The notes: a model not told the origin generated them from the letters alone. A stretch of 64,000 bases of DNA from Chryseobacterium sp. CH25 (GCF_004119455.1 NZ_NRQT01000003.1:372001-436000); one strand, 5' to 3'. Counted from the stretch's first letter, positions 33,288 through 43,458 are shown. Numbers and translations: made by a program.

Positions 33288-33971
33288 ATGAAAATCTTAT
33301 TTACCAAAAATATAGACCAGGCAACAATATCCAAAGAATTAGGAGAGGATATTTCGGTTGACTGTGTTGAGGTAATTAAGACTAAACCTATTCTGATCAG
33401 CCCGTTTGAACTGAAAAATTACTCTTTGATCTTTACCAGCGTCAATGGTGTGGCTTCGTTTTTTAAAAACAGGTTTAAGCCTAATGAAAATTTCACGGCT
33501 AAAAACTACAACAAGATTTACTGTGTAGGCGAGAAAACAAAAAAGGCTTTAAGAAAACATGGCTTTGGAACATTTAAGGTATTAAGGAATGCGGATGCCC
33601 TTTCAAGATTCATTATAGGAAACTGCCAGCATGAGCAGTTTCTCCACTTCTGTGGTAATCTTGCTATCAATGTTCTCGACAAGGAACTTCCTCTTCAAAA
33701 TATTAAGTATAAAAAGATTACGATCTACAACACCGAGGAAACCAATCCTTTAATTCCTGAAAAATATCATGCTGCAGTATTTTTTAGTCCAAGCGGAGTT
33801 CGTAGTTTTGCAAAGCGAAATTCCCTGAAAGATATGAAGCTGTTTTCGATTGGAGAAACCACCTCCGGGGAATTAAGAAATTATACTCACGAAAATATTT
33901 TCACGTCTGAAGAAAATACACTAAGCTCTGTATTTGAGCTGATAAGACAGGAAATTGTGAGCCAACTTTAG
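33288..33971 (+). CDS. hemD: Uroporphyrinogen-III synthase
   Basis: 227 residues, divergent as usual for this family. Closes and inverts ring D of hydroxymethylbilane. Recognisable pieces: LIFTSVNGVASFFKNRF at about 50, YCVGEKTKKALRKHGF near 80, FFSPSGVRSFAKRNSLKDM near 165 and SIGETTSGELR near 185. Identity is supported by position between hemC and hemE. Confidence 0.88.
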   Translation: MKILFTKNIDQATISKELGEDISVDCVEVIKTKPILISPFELKNYSLIFTSVNGVASFFKNRFKPNENFTAKNYNKIYCVGEKTKKALRKHGFGTFKVLRNADALSRFIIGNCQHEQFLHFCGNLAINVLDKELPLQNIKYKKITIYNTEETNPLIPEKYHAAVFFSPSGVRSFAKRNSLKDMKLFSIGETTSGELRNYTHENIFTSEENTLSSVFELIRQEIVSQL

Positions 33972-34017
33972 AATATCTGTTACCGAATTTAGATGGTAAT
34001 ATTAGTTTAAATAGATT

Positions 34018-35049
34018 ATGATTAAAAACGACCTATATTTAAAAGCACTTCGCGGAGAAACCGTTGAAAGACCTCCTGTCTGGATGATGAGGCAGGCTGG
34101 AAGATATCTGCCGGAATTCATTGCCTTAAGAGACAAGTATGATTTCTTCACAAGATGTCAGACACCTGAACTTGCTGCTGAGATTACCCTACAGCCTATC
34201 CGCAGATTTCCTTTAGACGCAGCGATCCTGTTTTCTGATATTTTGGTGGTTCCACAGGCTATGGGAATCGATTTCAAAATGAAAGAATCCGTTGGCCCTT
34301 GGTTGGATACTCCGATCAGAACAATGGAACAGGTTCAGAATATCGAAACTCCGGATGTGAATGATACTTTAGGATACGTTTTTGATGCTATTGAGTTAAC
34401 GCTACAGAAATTAGACAATGATATTCCATTGATTGGTTTTGCAGGTTCTCCATGGACCATTCTGTGCTACTGTGTGGAAGGAAAAGGAAGTAAGGCTTTT
34501 GATATTGCGAAATCTTTCTGTTTCCAACAGCCTGAAGCCGCTCATTTATTACTTCAGAAGATCACTGATACTACGATTGCTTACCTTAAGAGAAAAGTAG
34601 AAAAAGGGGTATCTGCTGTACAGGTTTTCGATTCTTGGGGTGGAATGCTTTCTCCAACAGATTACCAGGAATTCTCTTGGCAGTACATCAACCAGATTGT
34701 TGAAGCATTAAGTCCTCTTACTCACGTAGTAGTATTTGGAAAAGGATGCTGGTTTGCATTGGAAGATATGACAATGTCTAAAGCTTCTGCTCTTGGTGTT
34801 GACTGGACGATTAAGCCGGAATTCGCAAGAACATTAACCAACCATACGATGACTTTGCAAGGAAACTTTGATCCTGCAAGATTACATTCAACTCCTGAGA
34901 CGATCAAGAAAATGGTAAATGAAATGATTAACCGTTTCGGAAAAGACAGATACATCGCCAATCTAGGACACGGTATTCTTCCTAATGTTCCTGTTGAAAA
35001 TGCTGAGGCATTCATCAGAGCAGTTGTTGACTGGAAACCTAACCTGTAA
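34018..35049 (+). CDS. hemE: Uroporphyrinogen decarboxylase
   Basis: 343 residues. Decarboxylates the four acetate side chains to give coproporphyrinogen III. Signature [17 protein letters not shown] at about 19-35 and [20 protein letters not shown] near 140; the Asp of [11 protein letters not shown] near 76 is the catalytic one. Last of the heme cluster, followed by a terminator shared with convergent sufS. Confidence 0.95.
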   Translation: MIKNDLYLKALRGETVERPPVWMMRQAGRYLPEFIALRDKYDFFTRCQTPELAAEITLQPIRRFPLDAAILFSDILVVPQAMGIDFKMKESVGPWLDTPIRTMEQVQNIETPDVNDTLGYVFDAIELTLQKLDNDIPLIGFAGSPWTILCYCVEGKGSKAFDIAKSFCFQQPEAAHLLLQKITDTTIAYLKRKVEKGVSAVQVFDSWGGMLSPTDYQEFSWQYINQIVEALSPLTHVVVFGKGCWFALEDMTMSKASALGVDWTIKPEFARTLTNHTMTLQGNFDPARLHSTPETIKKMVNEMINRFGKDRYIANLGHGILPNVPVENAEAFIRAVVDWKPNL

Positions 35050-35092
35050 AAACAAATATAGTCTTCAACACTGAAGATTTAAGATAATAAAG

Positions 35093-35118
35093 AAGCCCTA
35101 TCATTACTGACAGGGCTT
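35093..35118. terminator. Terminator between hemE and sufS
   Basis: AAGCCCT(35093-35099)/AGGGCTT(35112-35118) followed by a T run on the plus strand and preceded by A-rich sequence, so it may serve both converging genes. Confidence 0.75.
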
Positions 35119-35140
35119 TTTTATATGTTTTTCTGTATTG

Positions 35141-36361
35141 TTAGCTAAGCATTCGTTGTGCTTTTTTAACACCTTCTACCAAAAGATCAATTTCTTCAAA
35201 AGTATTATAAACAGCAAAACTTGCTCTTACAGTTCCTGCAATATTAAAGAACTCCATGATAGGCTGTGTACAGTGGTGCCCTGTTCTTACAGCAATACCC
35301 ATTTTATCAAGGATCATCCCTACATCAGAAGAAATCCCCACGCCTTCCAGATTAAAGGAAACAACTCCTGTTCTATGTGCTTTTTCACCATATACTTTAA
35401 GTCCTTCAATTTCTAAAAGGTGTCTTTGGGCATATTCCAGCAAAGCATTCTCATGTTTCTGAATATTTTCATGCCCTACTCTATTCATAAAGTCTACAGC
35501 CGCTCCAAGAGCAATGTTTCCACCTACATTAGGTGTTCCTGCTTCATATTTAAATGGAAGCCCAGCATACGTTGTTCCATCAAAAGAACATGTTGCAATC
35601 ATTTCACCACCTCCGTGGAATGGTGGTAAAGCTTCTAATATCTCACGTTTACCATATAAAATACCTGTTCCCATTGGAGCATACATTTTATGTCCCGAGA
35701 ATACGAAGAAATCACAATCTAACTTCTGAACGTCAATATTGAAGTGAGGTGCAGACTGCGCTCCATCAATAACAATATAGGCATCTGAATTTTTTCTTGT
35801 TTTTGCAATGATTTCTTCAACGGGGTTTACGATTCCCAACGCATTAGAAACCTGGTTTACAGAAACCACTTTAGTTTTTTCGCTTAAAAACTGATCAAGG
35901 TAATCTAACTGAAGAATTCCATTTTCGTCAATAGGAATCACACGAAGTTTTGCTCCGGTTCTTTCACAAAGCAACTGCCATGGAACAATATTAGAGTGAT
36001 GCTCCAGGTAAGAGATAATAATCTCATCATCTTTTTGCAATTTTTGAGTCAAAATATAAGAGATGAGGTTCAAACCTTCTGTTGTTCCTTTGGTAAAAAT
36101 AACTTCAAAATCATGTTCAGCATTAATGAACTTCTGGATCTTTCTTCTTGAAAGCTCCATTTCTTCTGTTGCAAGTTGGCTTAATGTATGTATTCCTCTG
36201 TGAACATTTGCATTAAGTTCTGTATAATATGCGTGACAGACGTCTAAAACCGAATTTGGCTTTTGAGATGTAGCTGCATTATCCAGGTAAACCAATGGTT
36301 TACCATTCACTTCTCTGTCCAATATAGAAAACTGGCTTCTTATTTCCTGAATGTCAAACAT
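35141..36361 (-). CDS. sufS: Cysteine desulfurase SufS
   Basis: 406 residues, PLP enzyme of group II (SufS/CsdA type). Mobilises sulfur from cysteine for Fe-S cluster assembly. Seen: YLDNAATSQKP, NVHRGIHTLSQLATEEME, the PLP-lysine motif FSGHKMYAPMGTGILYG, and RTGHHCTQP with the catalytic Cys near residue 363. The remaining suf genes are not next to it in this window. Confidence 0.92.
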   Translation of the reverse strand: MFDIQEIRSQFSILDREVNGKPLVYLDNAATSQKPNSVLDVCHAYYTELNANVHRGIHTLSQLATEEMELSRRKIQKFINAEHDFEVIFTKGTTEGLNLISYILTQKLQKDDEIIISYLEHHSNIVPWQLLCERTGAKLRVIPIDENGILQLDYLDQFLSEKTKVVSVNQVSNALGIVNPVEEIIAKTRKNSDAYIVIDGAQSAPHFNIDVQKLDCDFFVFSGHKMYAPMGTGILYGKREILEALPPFHGGGEMIATCSFDGTTYAGLPFKYEAGTPNVGGNIALGAAVDFMNRVGHENIQKHENALLEYAQRHLLEIEGLKVYGEKAHRTGVVSFNLEGVGISSDVGMILDKMGIAVRTGHHCTQPIMEFFNIAGTVRASFAVYNTFEEIDLLVEGVKKAQRMLS

Positions 36362-36527
36362 TTATTTATTTTTTAAATTAAACCGTTCTTATTTAGAACC
36401 CTTCAAATTTACGGCTTTTTTTCCGAAAGGAAGCATGGAGATCCAAGCTGATACTTGTCAGCTGATAGAAATATTCGATAGCATCGAGTAAACAAAACCG
36501 ATAAGGAGACTAAAAGGAACAAAAAAA

Positions 36528-36550
36528 ACCTGCCAAAAAATTGACAGGTT
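36528..36550 (-). terminator. Terminator of rplY
   Basis: AACCTGCCA / TGACAGGTT with one internal mismatch; on the minus strand it is followed by eight Ts. It lies 31 bp after the rplY stop. Confidence 0.8.
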
Positions 36551-36580
36551 CTTATATTGTATTGTTTAAATAAGCAATTC

Positions 36581-37222
36581 TTATTCTGCTGCAGTTTCTT
36601 CTGCTGGAGCTGCTCCTTCTTCAGTTGCAACTTCTTCTTCATCTTCATCATCCATTGCTGCTGCACCTCCTTTCATTGCATTTCTAGACATCTTAACAGC
36701 TACTACTACTGCATTGTCTGGGTGCATGAAAGAATATCCTTCAGTTTTGATACCACCGATGTAAAGTTTGTTACCGATTCTTAATGGAGTAACATCTACA
36801 ACGATTTCGTCAGGTAGGTTAGCAGGAATAGCTTTTACTTTTAGCTTTCTGAAAGACTGACGTAAAACACCACCAGCTACAACACCTTTAGAACGTCCTG
36901 TAATTCTTACTGGAACCTCCATAACTACTGGCTTATCGTCAGATAGTTGGTAGAAGTCGATGTGAAGAATTTTGTCAGTAATTGGGTGGAACTGAATATC
37001 TTGAAGAACTGCAGGAATTGTTTTTCCGTCAACTTCAATAGATACCGTGTGTGCTTCAGGAGTGTAAACTAATCCTTTGAAAGCTTTCTCTTCAGCAGAG
37101 AAGTTTAAAGGTGCTTCACCTCCATAAACAACACAAGGAACTAATTCAGCATCACGTAAAGCTTTTGTAGACTTTTTGCCCACGCTTTCTCTTTTTGTAC
37201 CTTGAATTGTAATAGATTTCAT
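36581..37222 (-). CDS. rplY: Ribosomal protein bL25 (CTC-type, long form)
   Basis: 213 residues: N-terminal L25 domain ([20 protein letters not shown], then VPCVVYGGE) that binds 5S rRNA, and the C-terminal TL5/CTC beta domain. The last 30 residues are an acidic Glu/Ala-rich tail ([14 protein letters not shown]), common in Bacteroidota L25. Probably cotranscribed with prs, 56 bp upstream. Confidence 0.93.
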   Translation of the reverse strand: MKSITIQGTKRESVGKKSTKALRDAELVPCVVYGGEAPLNFSAEEKAFKGLVYTPEAHTVSIEVDGKTIPAVLQDIQFHPITDKILHIDFYQLSDDKPVVMEVPVRITGRSKGVVAGGVLRQSFRKLKVKAIPANLPDEIVVDVTPLRIGNKLYIGGIKTEGYSFMHPDNAVVVAVKMSRNAMKGGAAAMDDEDEEEVATEEGAAPAEETAAE

Positions 37223-37278
37223 TTATAAAAAATTTAAAAAATTGTTCTTGTTTAAATTTGCAAACTATTTAAAATCAA

Positions 37279-38217
37279 TTAAATAACAAACTTGCTACTG
37301 ATTGATTTGTGCTCATGAACCATCGTCATAACGTCCGCAAATAATGGGGCGCAAGATAGCACTTTTATTTTAGATGACAAATTATTTTTAACAGGAATTG
37401 AGTCAGTTACAATAACTTCCAATAGTTTTGAGTTCTCAATATTCTCGTAAGCCTTTCCTGAAAGCACTCCGTGAGTAGCCATAGCTCTTACTGTTTTTGC
37501 TCCTTTCTCAATCAGGATATCTGCTGCTTTGCAAAGCGTACCTGCAGTGTCAATCATGTCATCAATAAGAATTACGTTCTTACCTGTAACATCTCCAATA
37601 AGGAACATTTCTTCTACAACGTTTGCTTTCTTTCTTTCCTTATAAGCAATTACCACTTCAGCTCCTAGGTGACCTGCATAGTTTTTTGCTCTTTTTGCAC
37701 CTCCCATATCCGGAGAAGCAATCGTAAGGTTATCAAGATTTAAAGATTTGATATAGTCCACGAAGATAGAAGAAGCATAAAGATGATCTACCGGAATTTC
37801 GAAGAATCCTTGAATCTGATCTGCGTGAAGATCCATTGTCATCACTCTTGTTGCTCCTGCTGCTGTAAGAAGGTTAGCAACTAACTTAGCACCGATCGGC
37901 GCTCTTGGTTTGTCTTTTCTGTCCTGTCTGGCAAGTCCGAAGTAAGGAATTACAACGGTAATGCTCTTTGCAGAAGCTCTTTTTGCTGCATCAATCATTA
38001 GAAGAAGTTCTAAAAGATTGTCTGCAGGCGGGAATGTAGATCCGATTAGGAAAACTCTTCCACCTCTTACAGATTCGTCCAAAACAGGCTCAAATTCCCC
38101 GTCGCTGAACTCCTGAAAGTTGATTTTTCCTAATTCTTTCCCATAACTCTGGGCAATTTTCTCTGCCAAGTCCCTGCTGGTTCTTGTACAAAATAGATAA
38201 CTTAACTGATCGGCCAT
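37279..38217 (-). CDS. prs: Ribose-phosphate pyrophosphokinase
   Basis: 312 residues. Makes PRPP from ribose 5-phosphate and ATP for nucleotide, His and Trp synthesis. Motifs: FSDGEFEPVLDESVRGGRVF near the N-terminus, VVIPYFGLARQDRKDKPRAP, MDLHADQIQGFF, and the PRPP loop DDMIDTAGTLCKAADIL. A -7 box lies at 38240-38247. The order prs then rplY is common in Flavobacteriia. Confidence 0.95.
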   Translation of the reverse strand: MADQLSYLFCTRTSRDLAEKIAQSYGKELGKINFQEFSDGEFEPVLDESVRGGRVFLIGSTFPPADNLLELLLMIDAAKRASAKSITVVIPYFGLARQDRKDKPRAPIGAKLVANLLTAAGATRVMTMDLHADQIQGFFEIPVDHLYASSIFVDYIKSLNLDNLTIASPDMGGAKRAKNYAGHLGAEVVIAYKERKKANVVEEMFLIGDVTGKNVILIDDMIDTAGTLCKAADILIEKGAKTVRAMATHGVLSGKAYENIENSKLLEVIVTDSIPVKNNLSSKIKVLSCAPLFADVMTMVHEHKSISSKFVI

Positions 38218-38239
38218 TTTTACTTTTTAAAAGATTTTG

Positions 38240-38247
38240 CAAATTTA
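38240..38247 (-). promoter_or_regulatory. -7 promoter box of prs-rplY
   Basis: CAAATTTA on the plus strand is TAAATTTG on the minus strand, 23 bp before the prs start, directly downstream of the terminator of the preceding unit. Confidence 0.6.
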
Positions 38248-38250
38248 AAA

Positions 38251-38279
38251 AAAACCACAAGATTTACTCCTGTGGTTTT
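38251..38279 (-). terminator. Terminator of the FadL-esterase operon
   Basis: AAAACCACA / TGTGGTTTT stem; on the minus strand it is followed by eight Ts and lies 24 bp past the stop codon of the GDSL gene. Confidence 0.8.
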
Positions 38280-38302
38280 TAAGTTTTTATTTAATCAAAT
38301 AA

Positions 38303-39859
38303 TTATGGGAATTTAACTCCTGAATAATTACTAGGATTTACCTGTGGTAATGATGAATTATAAGTTGCATTAATTGCAGTAATAAACTCGTTCGCAATAA
38401 TAGCATATCCTCTACCTGTTAAATGTACTCCATCCAGCGAGAATGCACCACCAGATACAAACTTAGCAGTATATTTCACCCCGTCCCATGAAATTCCAGA
38501 ATCCCCGGCCAACGTCTTAAGTTTAGCATTTGCATCTACAAAAGCATATCCTTTTGCTGTTGCCGCTGCTTTAATGGTTACATTATAAGCATCTATAGCA
38601 TCATTGATTTCTTTAATCTCAGATGGAATCAAAACATATTTATCTGCAAATGGATACGCTACTCCTCTGGCACCAAGAGATGCAGGAACACCTGGAGGAA
38701 GGGTCTCAAGTGTACCAATTGCCGCCTTTGTTGTTAAAGGAATAAGATCTCCAGATCTCGCCTGTCTTGCCTGCCCATAAGTAGCGCCAAGATAAGTCGC
38801 CAGCAACACTAAAGTTGGATTTCCGGAATTTGTAGCAGCAAAAGTAATCTGTGCTCCCAAATTTGGAATACTTTCATCTTTAATCAATAATGGGTTAGCT
38901 GCTGTCTTAGAAAGAGGTTTAATTCTATCTCCCGCTCCTAATCCTGCTAAAATCTGGCTTAGAGGTCCGTATACATTTTTATTTAAATCATCAATTGTAG
39001 CCTCTCCAACAGCAACATTTCCTTTCCCTAAAACGGCTGCCGTTAAAGGATTTGTTGGTATTGTTGTTAAAGATGGAATGGAAGTTACACTTGGAATATT
39101 AGCAATAACTCCTTTCGCTTTTGTAGCTTCAATTTTAGAAATCAACATATCATAATATGTTTTAAACTGAGCAGGAGGTGTTAAAGTTTCAACAGAGCTG
39201 TCTGCACCTGCTAAAGCATATAATAAGGCATCATTATTTCCAATCCATAATGAGAAGAATGTAGGATTTTGGCTGGCAAAATCATCCATTACAGACACAT
39301 TAGGTGACGAAGCAAATCTTACAAAATAAGGATTCGCTGTTTTTGTTGTTATTCCTGCAATATCACCATATTTTGGAGCTAACAAATGAGCTACTTTTGC
39401 TCCAGGAACCCCCATATTATTAAAGGGTCCTTTAAGAATATTGCTGACTAAATTTGCTGCCTTATTATCATTAATAGGACCTATATCAGGTGATCCATCA
39501 ACAAAACCTTTTATATAAAGTTTTGTATCCTGAATCTGAGCCGTAGCCCCTCCGCCTATAGGCAGAAGTAATCCTCCGTTATTATCTCCCATTAAAGGCT
39601 GTTTAAAGTCTCCACCACCTACTAGCTTCATTTGCTGAGCAATCATAGATGGATAAGATTCATTTTGCCCATCAATATAAAGAGCTCCATCTCTGTATCC
39701 AGAAGTCAGTGAATTTCCTAAAGCAACATATTTTGAGAAATCAGCACTTCCTTTTGATACCTGAATATCTTTTACATCCGTATCAAAATCAGTCTTACAG
39801 CTTGTTACTGTAAAAAGAAGTGCAGAAACTGCTATTGTCGATATTATAATTTTTTTCAT
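38303..39859 (-). CDS. SGNH/GDSL-family lipoprotein hydrolase
   Basis: 518 residues. Lipoprotein signal (SALLFTVTSC). SGNH blocks: ALGNSLTSGYRDG near 47 with the nucleophilic Ser (block I), SLWIGNNDALLYAL (block III, G-N-D), and the C-terminal DGVHLTGRGYAIIANEF with catalytic Asp and His (block V). Likely an outer-membrane lipid esterase. It starts 12 bp after the FadL-type transporter gene; this pairing suggests hydrolysis and uptake of lipids or fatty acids. Confidence 0.85.
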   Translation of the reverse strand: MKKIIISTIAVSALLFTVTSCKTDFDTDVKDIQVSKGSADFSKYVALGNSLTSGYRDGALYIDGQNESYPSMIAQQMKLVGGGDFKQPLMGDNNGGLLLPIGGGATAQIQDTKLYIKGFVDGSPDIGPINDNKAANLVSNILKGPFNNMGVPGAKVAHLLAPKYGDIAGITTKTANPYFVRFASSPNVSVMDDFASQNPTFFSLWIGNNDALLYALAGADSSVETLTPPAQFKTYYDMLISKIEATKAKGVIANIPSVTSIPSLTTIPTNPLTAAVLGKGNVAVGEATIDDLNKNVYGPLSQILAGLGAGDRIKPLSKTAANPLLIKDESIPNLGAQITFAATNSGNPTLVLLATYLGATYGQARQARSGDLIPLTTKAAIGTLETLPPGVPASLGARGVAYPFADKYVLIPSEIKEINDAIDAYNVTIKAAATAKGYAFVDANAKLKTLAGDSGISWDGVKYTAKFVSGGAFSLDGVHLTGRGYAIIANEFITAINATYNSSLPQVNPSNYSGVKFP

Positions 39860-39871
39860 AGTCTTTTAAAA

Positions 39872-41112
39872 TTAAAAAGGATTATAAGATAAACCTAGAC
39901 CAAAATAGAACGCTCTTGCTTTCGCCTGTCCGTAGAATCCAAGATTAGCATTATTTACATTTCTATATTGAGGCATTGCATATCCTCCTGCGATGTCAAT
40001 TCCAAACTGCTTAAGTTTAAATCCAACCCCACCTGTAATTACATAGGTATCAAAAGAAGGCGTTTCCGGAATAAAGTTCTCATTGGTATATGGAGACTCA
40101 TCATAATATGCTCCTAAACGTCCATAGATCATATTAGTAAATGCATATTGGGTACCCAATCTGAAAGTCTTAGAGTTCTTGAAGTTCTTAGGGTTAACAA
40201 GTACAGTTGGATCTGATGGATTGGTAACACCAAGTGGTGCATTGTCGAAATCCAATACAAGTTTGCTGTATCTTTCCCATCCATGATAGTTGAAATCAGC
40301 AGAAACCTGCCATTTTGGAGTCACTTTATAAGTTAAACCAATAGTATATTCTTCAACTAATGGAAGTGTAGCCGAGAATCCATCCTGGCCTGAAGCATTT
40401 AATTTTAATAATGAATATGGAGTCTGAGACGGGAACTTAAATGTAGCAGTTCCATTTTTAGCCTTCATATCAATTGCTGAACGGTAAGCAATACTCACAT
40501 CCAACTTCGGATCAGGTCTGAAATAGAAACCGAATCCATATCCGTGTCCAGTTGCTTTTTCATCATTGATGTTTACCTGTCCGTTAAACTGTGTTACAGC
40601 CTTATCCCAATCCACTTTTCCTCTTGCATAGATATAGCTGGCACCAAAAGATAACCAAGGAGCTAATTTTACGGAAACCATAGGCTGGAAGTAGAAACTT
40701 TTCAGTTCCATTTTCTGTACAAGTTCTTTACCCTCCCAATTTTCCGGCCACTTAATCGTACTTCCAAAAGGAGTTGTAACACTAAGACCTACGGTTAGTT
40801 TTTCTATAGGTCTATAAGTAATCGCAGCATAGAAAGGAGTTCCCAGAGGGTTATCCGTTTCTGTACTCTGCAAAGTATTTAAGTTTTGAAAAGTAACTTT
40901 ATTACTTGCACCAAACCCTCCTGCTACTACACTCAGCTTGGAAGGAATAAATGACATACCTGCCGGGTTGAAGAATGTCACACTTGCATCTTCGGCGTGA
41001 GCACTAGTATGCGCCATTGCCAATTGCTTTACCCCCTGCAAAGAAACTCTAAAGCCTCCTGCGTAAGATAAAACGCCCGCCAATAAAGCAGTTGATACTA
41101 ATATTTTTTCAT
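39872..41112 (-). CDS. OmpP1/FadL-type outer-membrane transporter (start codon out of frame)
   Basis: About 413 residues: signal peptide (ILVSTALLAGVLSY), the FadL hatch region (GGFRVSLQGVKQLAMAHTSA, then DASVTFFNPAGMSF), and beta-barrel strands to a C-terminal aromatic (YFGLGLSYNPF). Imports hydrophobic compounds such as fatty acids. The natural start (ATG at 41112-41110, MKK) is one base out of frame with the body; adding one A to the A6 run (41104-41109) gives MKKILVSTALL. The -7 box at 41132-41139 fits that start. The frame stays open upstream, but that part is non-coding. Either a real start-codon frameshift or a sequence error. Confidence 0.8.
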
Positions 41113-41131
41113 AGACTATTATTATATAACC

Positions 41132-41139
41132 CAAATATA
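41132..41139 (-). promoter_or_regulatory. -7 promoter box of the FadL-esterase operon
   Basis: CAAATATA on the plus strand is TATATTTG on the minus strand, 20 bp before the ATG at 41112. Confidence 0.6.
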
Positions 41140-41561
41140 AAATTATTTTGAATACACCTGTTAATATTTCCCAACATTTTAAACAATATACAAAAAGAAA
41201 ACTATGTTTAAAATAACATTCTAAACATAATATACCACAAAACAATATATAACAAAGGATTACAAAAAGAAGCAATATACAGCATCAAACCTGTTTAATA
41301 TTAAACATTTGTTTAACAAAAGAGAATTATCACCTTTCCGGATAGTAAGATACAGTAAAGTCTGAAAAAGTGTTAAAATTACCAACAGGGCATTTTCCAG
41401 GAAATCCAACATTTGTAAAATAACAAAAAAGTGGCTCATCAAACCTGCTGAACATCAATTCTTCATCACTCTCCAATCACATCTTTATTAAAATATAAAA
41501 ATGTTTTACCCAGAATTCGGGTTATTTAAGTATTTTAGAATTGCATAAAGATAAAAATACA
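41140..41561. other. Non-coding divergent region
   Basis: About 420 bases between the FadL operon and ricT. AT-rich; I see no gene, repeat or strong hairpin besides the two divergent promoters. Confidence 0.45.
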
Positions 41562-41569
41562 TAAATTTG
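41562..41569 (+). promoter_or_regulatory. -7 promoter box of ricT
   Basis: TAAATTTG, 22 bp before the ATG at 41592. Confidence 0.6.
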
Positions 41570-41591
41570 CAAGATTATAAATAATAGTAAT

Positions 41592-43001
41592 ATGAGTTGT
41601 GGATGCAAAACATCCGGCGATTCTGCACATTCTTGTGGTCCTAAAAAAACCGCAAATGGCTGTGAAAATGTAAATACCTGCGGGAATAGTTATAAATTAA
41701 GTGTTTTTGACTGGCTTTCTAACATCAACAATCCGGCACCAAACAGGTGTGATTTTGTAGAAGTTAGATTTAAAAATGACAGAAAATCGTTTTATAAAAA
41801 TGTAAATAATATCCCTTTACATATAGGTAGCGTAATTACAGTAGAATCTAGTCCGGGACACGATGTAGGCGTAGTAAGCCTTACGGGAGAATTAGTAAAG
41901 ATTCAGATGAAAAAGAAAAAGTTTTCTGAAGAATCTGCACTTAAAATATACAGACAGGCCAACCAAAAAGATCTTGAGGTATGGCAGGAAGCAAGAAAAA
42001 AAGAAGAGGGTGTAAAACTTGAAGCAAGAAAAATTGCTCAGAGACTAGGCCTCGAAATGAAGGTAACTGATGTTGAATATCAGGGTGATTCTTCAAAAGT
42101 CACATTCTATTACACGGCCGATAACCGTGTAGACTTCAGACAGTTGATTAAAGATTACGCCGGAGCTTTCAGAACCAAAATTGATATGAAACAAATTGGT
42201 TTCAGACAGGAAGCTGCAAAAGTAGGAGGAATAGGTTCTTGTGGACGCGAGCTATGCTGCTCTACATGGCTAACAGACTTCAGATCTGTAAACACAAATG
42301 TGGCAAGATATCAACAATTAAGTATTAACCCTCAAAAACTTGCGGGGCAATGCGGTAAGCTTAAATGCTGCCTTAACTATGAGCTTGACAGTTATCTGGA
42401 TGCCCTAAGTAATTTCCCTTCTTCTTCCACTACACTGGAAACAGAAAAAGGAAAAGCATTCTGTATTAAAATAGATGTTTTCAAAAAGAAAATGTGGTTT
42501 GCCTACGTGGAACATTCCATCGCATGGTATGACTTCGATATTGACCTTGTTAAAAAGCTGATTTCTAAGAATAAAAGAGGAGAGAAAACACTTCCATTAG
42601 AAGACTTGAAGCAGCCTGATACACCGTCTCAAAGCATTGACCTTATTCAGGAAAACAACGTAGATCGCTTTGAGAAGAAAAACAGAAACAACAGAAACAG
42701 AAACAATCAGAACAAGCCAAACAACAGTCAAAACCAGAGTCAGGGACAAGCGCAGCCACAGGGACAAAGAAAAAACAGACCTGAAAGACAGGAAAAACCC
42801 AACAGACCTGAGAAATCTGAAAACCCTAATGCTAATTCCGGAAACCAGCAGAGACAACCAAAGCCACAACAGCAACAAAAAGCTCCTGTGGAAAAGGTAA
42901 AAGCTGAGGCAAATCCTGATGCAGAGAAAGCTCAACAAAGCAACCCGAACAAGAAAAAATTTAAAAAGAAATATCCTCCAAAAAAAGATAAAAATGCGTA
43001 A
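41592..43001 (+). CDS. ricT: PSP1-domain protein RicT (YaaT-like)
   Basis: 469 residues. Residues about 55-290 are the PSP1/RicT domain: the GSVITVESSPGHDVGVVSLT segment, the Cys motif GSCGRELCCSTWLTDF and AGQCGKLKCCLNYELD, Cys residues that in Bacillus RicT take part in Fe-S cluster binding of the RicAFT complex, which affects RNA processing by RNase Y. Residues 1-31 are also Cys-rich (SCGCKTSGDSAHSCGPKKTA). The last 110 residues are a disordered Asn/Gln/Arg/Pro/Lys-rich tail. Whether a RicAFT complex exists here is unknown. Overlaps gldH by 8 bases. Confidence 0.9.
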   Translation: MSCGCKTSGDSAHSCGPKKTANGCENVNTCGNSYKLSVFDWLSNINNPAPNRCDFVEVRFKNDRKSFYKNVNNIPLHIGSVITVESSPGHDVGVVSLTGELVKIQMKKKKFSEESALKIYRQANQKDLEVWQEARKKEEGVKLEARKIAQRLGLEMKVTDVEYQGDSSKVTFYYTADNRVDFRQLIKDYAGAFRTKIDMKQIGFRQEAAKVGGIGSCGRELCCSTWLTDFRSVNTNVARYQQLSINPQKLAGQCGKLKCCLNYELDSYLDALSNFPSSSTTLETEKGKAFCIKIDVFKKKMWFAYVEHSIAWYDFDIDLVKKLISKNKRGEKTLPLEDLKQPDTPSQSIDLIQENNVDRFEKKNRNNRNRNNQNKPNNSQNQSQGQAQPQGQRKNRPERQEKPNRPEKSENPNANSGNQQRQPKPQQQQKAPVEKVKAEANPDAEKAQQSNPNKKKFKKKYPPKKDKNA

Positions 43002-43458
43002 CATTTTAGGATTATTCACCTTTATCCTTTTCTTTAACTGTAACTCTTCTTCAGGAGAAGATGTTATTATGAATTCCGTTGATAATAAATGGAATAAGAA
43101 AAGTGAACAAAAATTTAATCTTGAAATTTCAGATCCGCAAAATCCTAAAAATATTATATTTGTCGTAAGAAATAACAACAATTATCCTTACAGTAATATA
43201 AGATTTATTGTGAATCTCACCAATCTGCAGAACAAGAAAAAGGAAACCGACACTCTCAACTATGTTTTGGCAAAACCAAACGGAGAATGGCTGGGTACAG
43301 GCTTTGGTGACACAAAGGAAACATTTTTTCAATATAGGGTAAATTACAAGTTCCCAACGAAAGGAAAATATGAAATTGGCCTAACTCAGGCGATGAGAAA
43401 CGACAACCTTCCTGGAATTGAAGATGTTGGAATAAAAATAGAAACGGCTAAACCGTAA
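42994..43458 (+). CDS. gldH: Gliding motility lipoprotein GldH
   Basis: 154 residues from ATG 42994; the open frame upstream is inside ricT. Signal peptide with lipobox-like end (FTFILFFNC). The remainder has the beta-rich GldH pattern (PYSNIRFIVNLTNLQ, NGEWLGTGFGDTKETFFQYR, GKYEIGLTQAMRNDNLPGIE). GldH is one of the lipoproteins needed for gliding in Flavobacterium johnsoniae; Chryseobacterium species often keep the gene although not all glide. Position between ricT and PBP1A is typical. Confidence 0.88.
   Translation: MRNILGLFTFILFFNCNSSSGEDVIMNSVDNKWNKKSEQKFNLEISDPQNPKNIIFVVRNNNNYPYSNIRFIVNLTNLQNKKKETDTLNYVLAKPNGEWLGTGFGDTKETFFQYRVNYKFPTKGKYEIGLTQAMRNDNLPGIEDVGIKIETAKP

Noticed and set aside
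41113..41275. Longer FadL protein starting at 41275
   Set aside because: This 55-residue extension crosses the promoter at 41132-41139 and lacks a signal peptide before the real one at the 41112 start; it is non-coding.
42597..43181. Minus-strand open frames inside ricT, gldH and other genes
   Set aside because: They are antisense shadows with low-complexity Leu/Ser-rich translation and no promoter.
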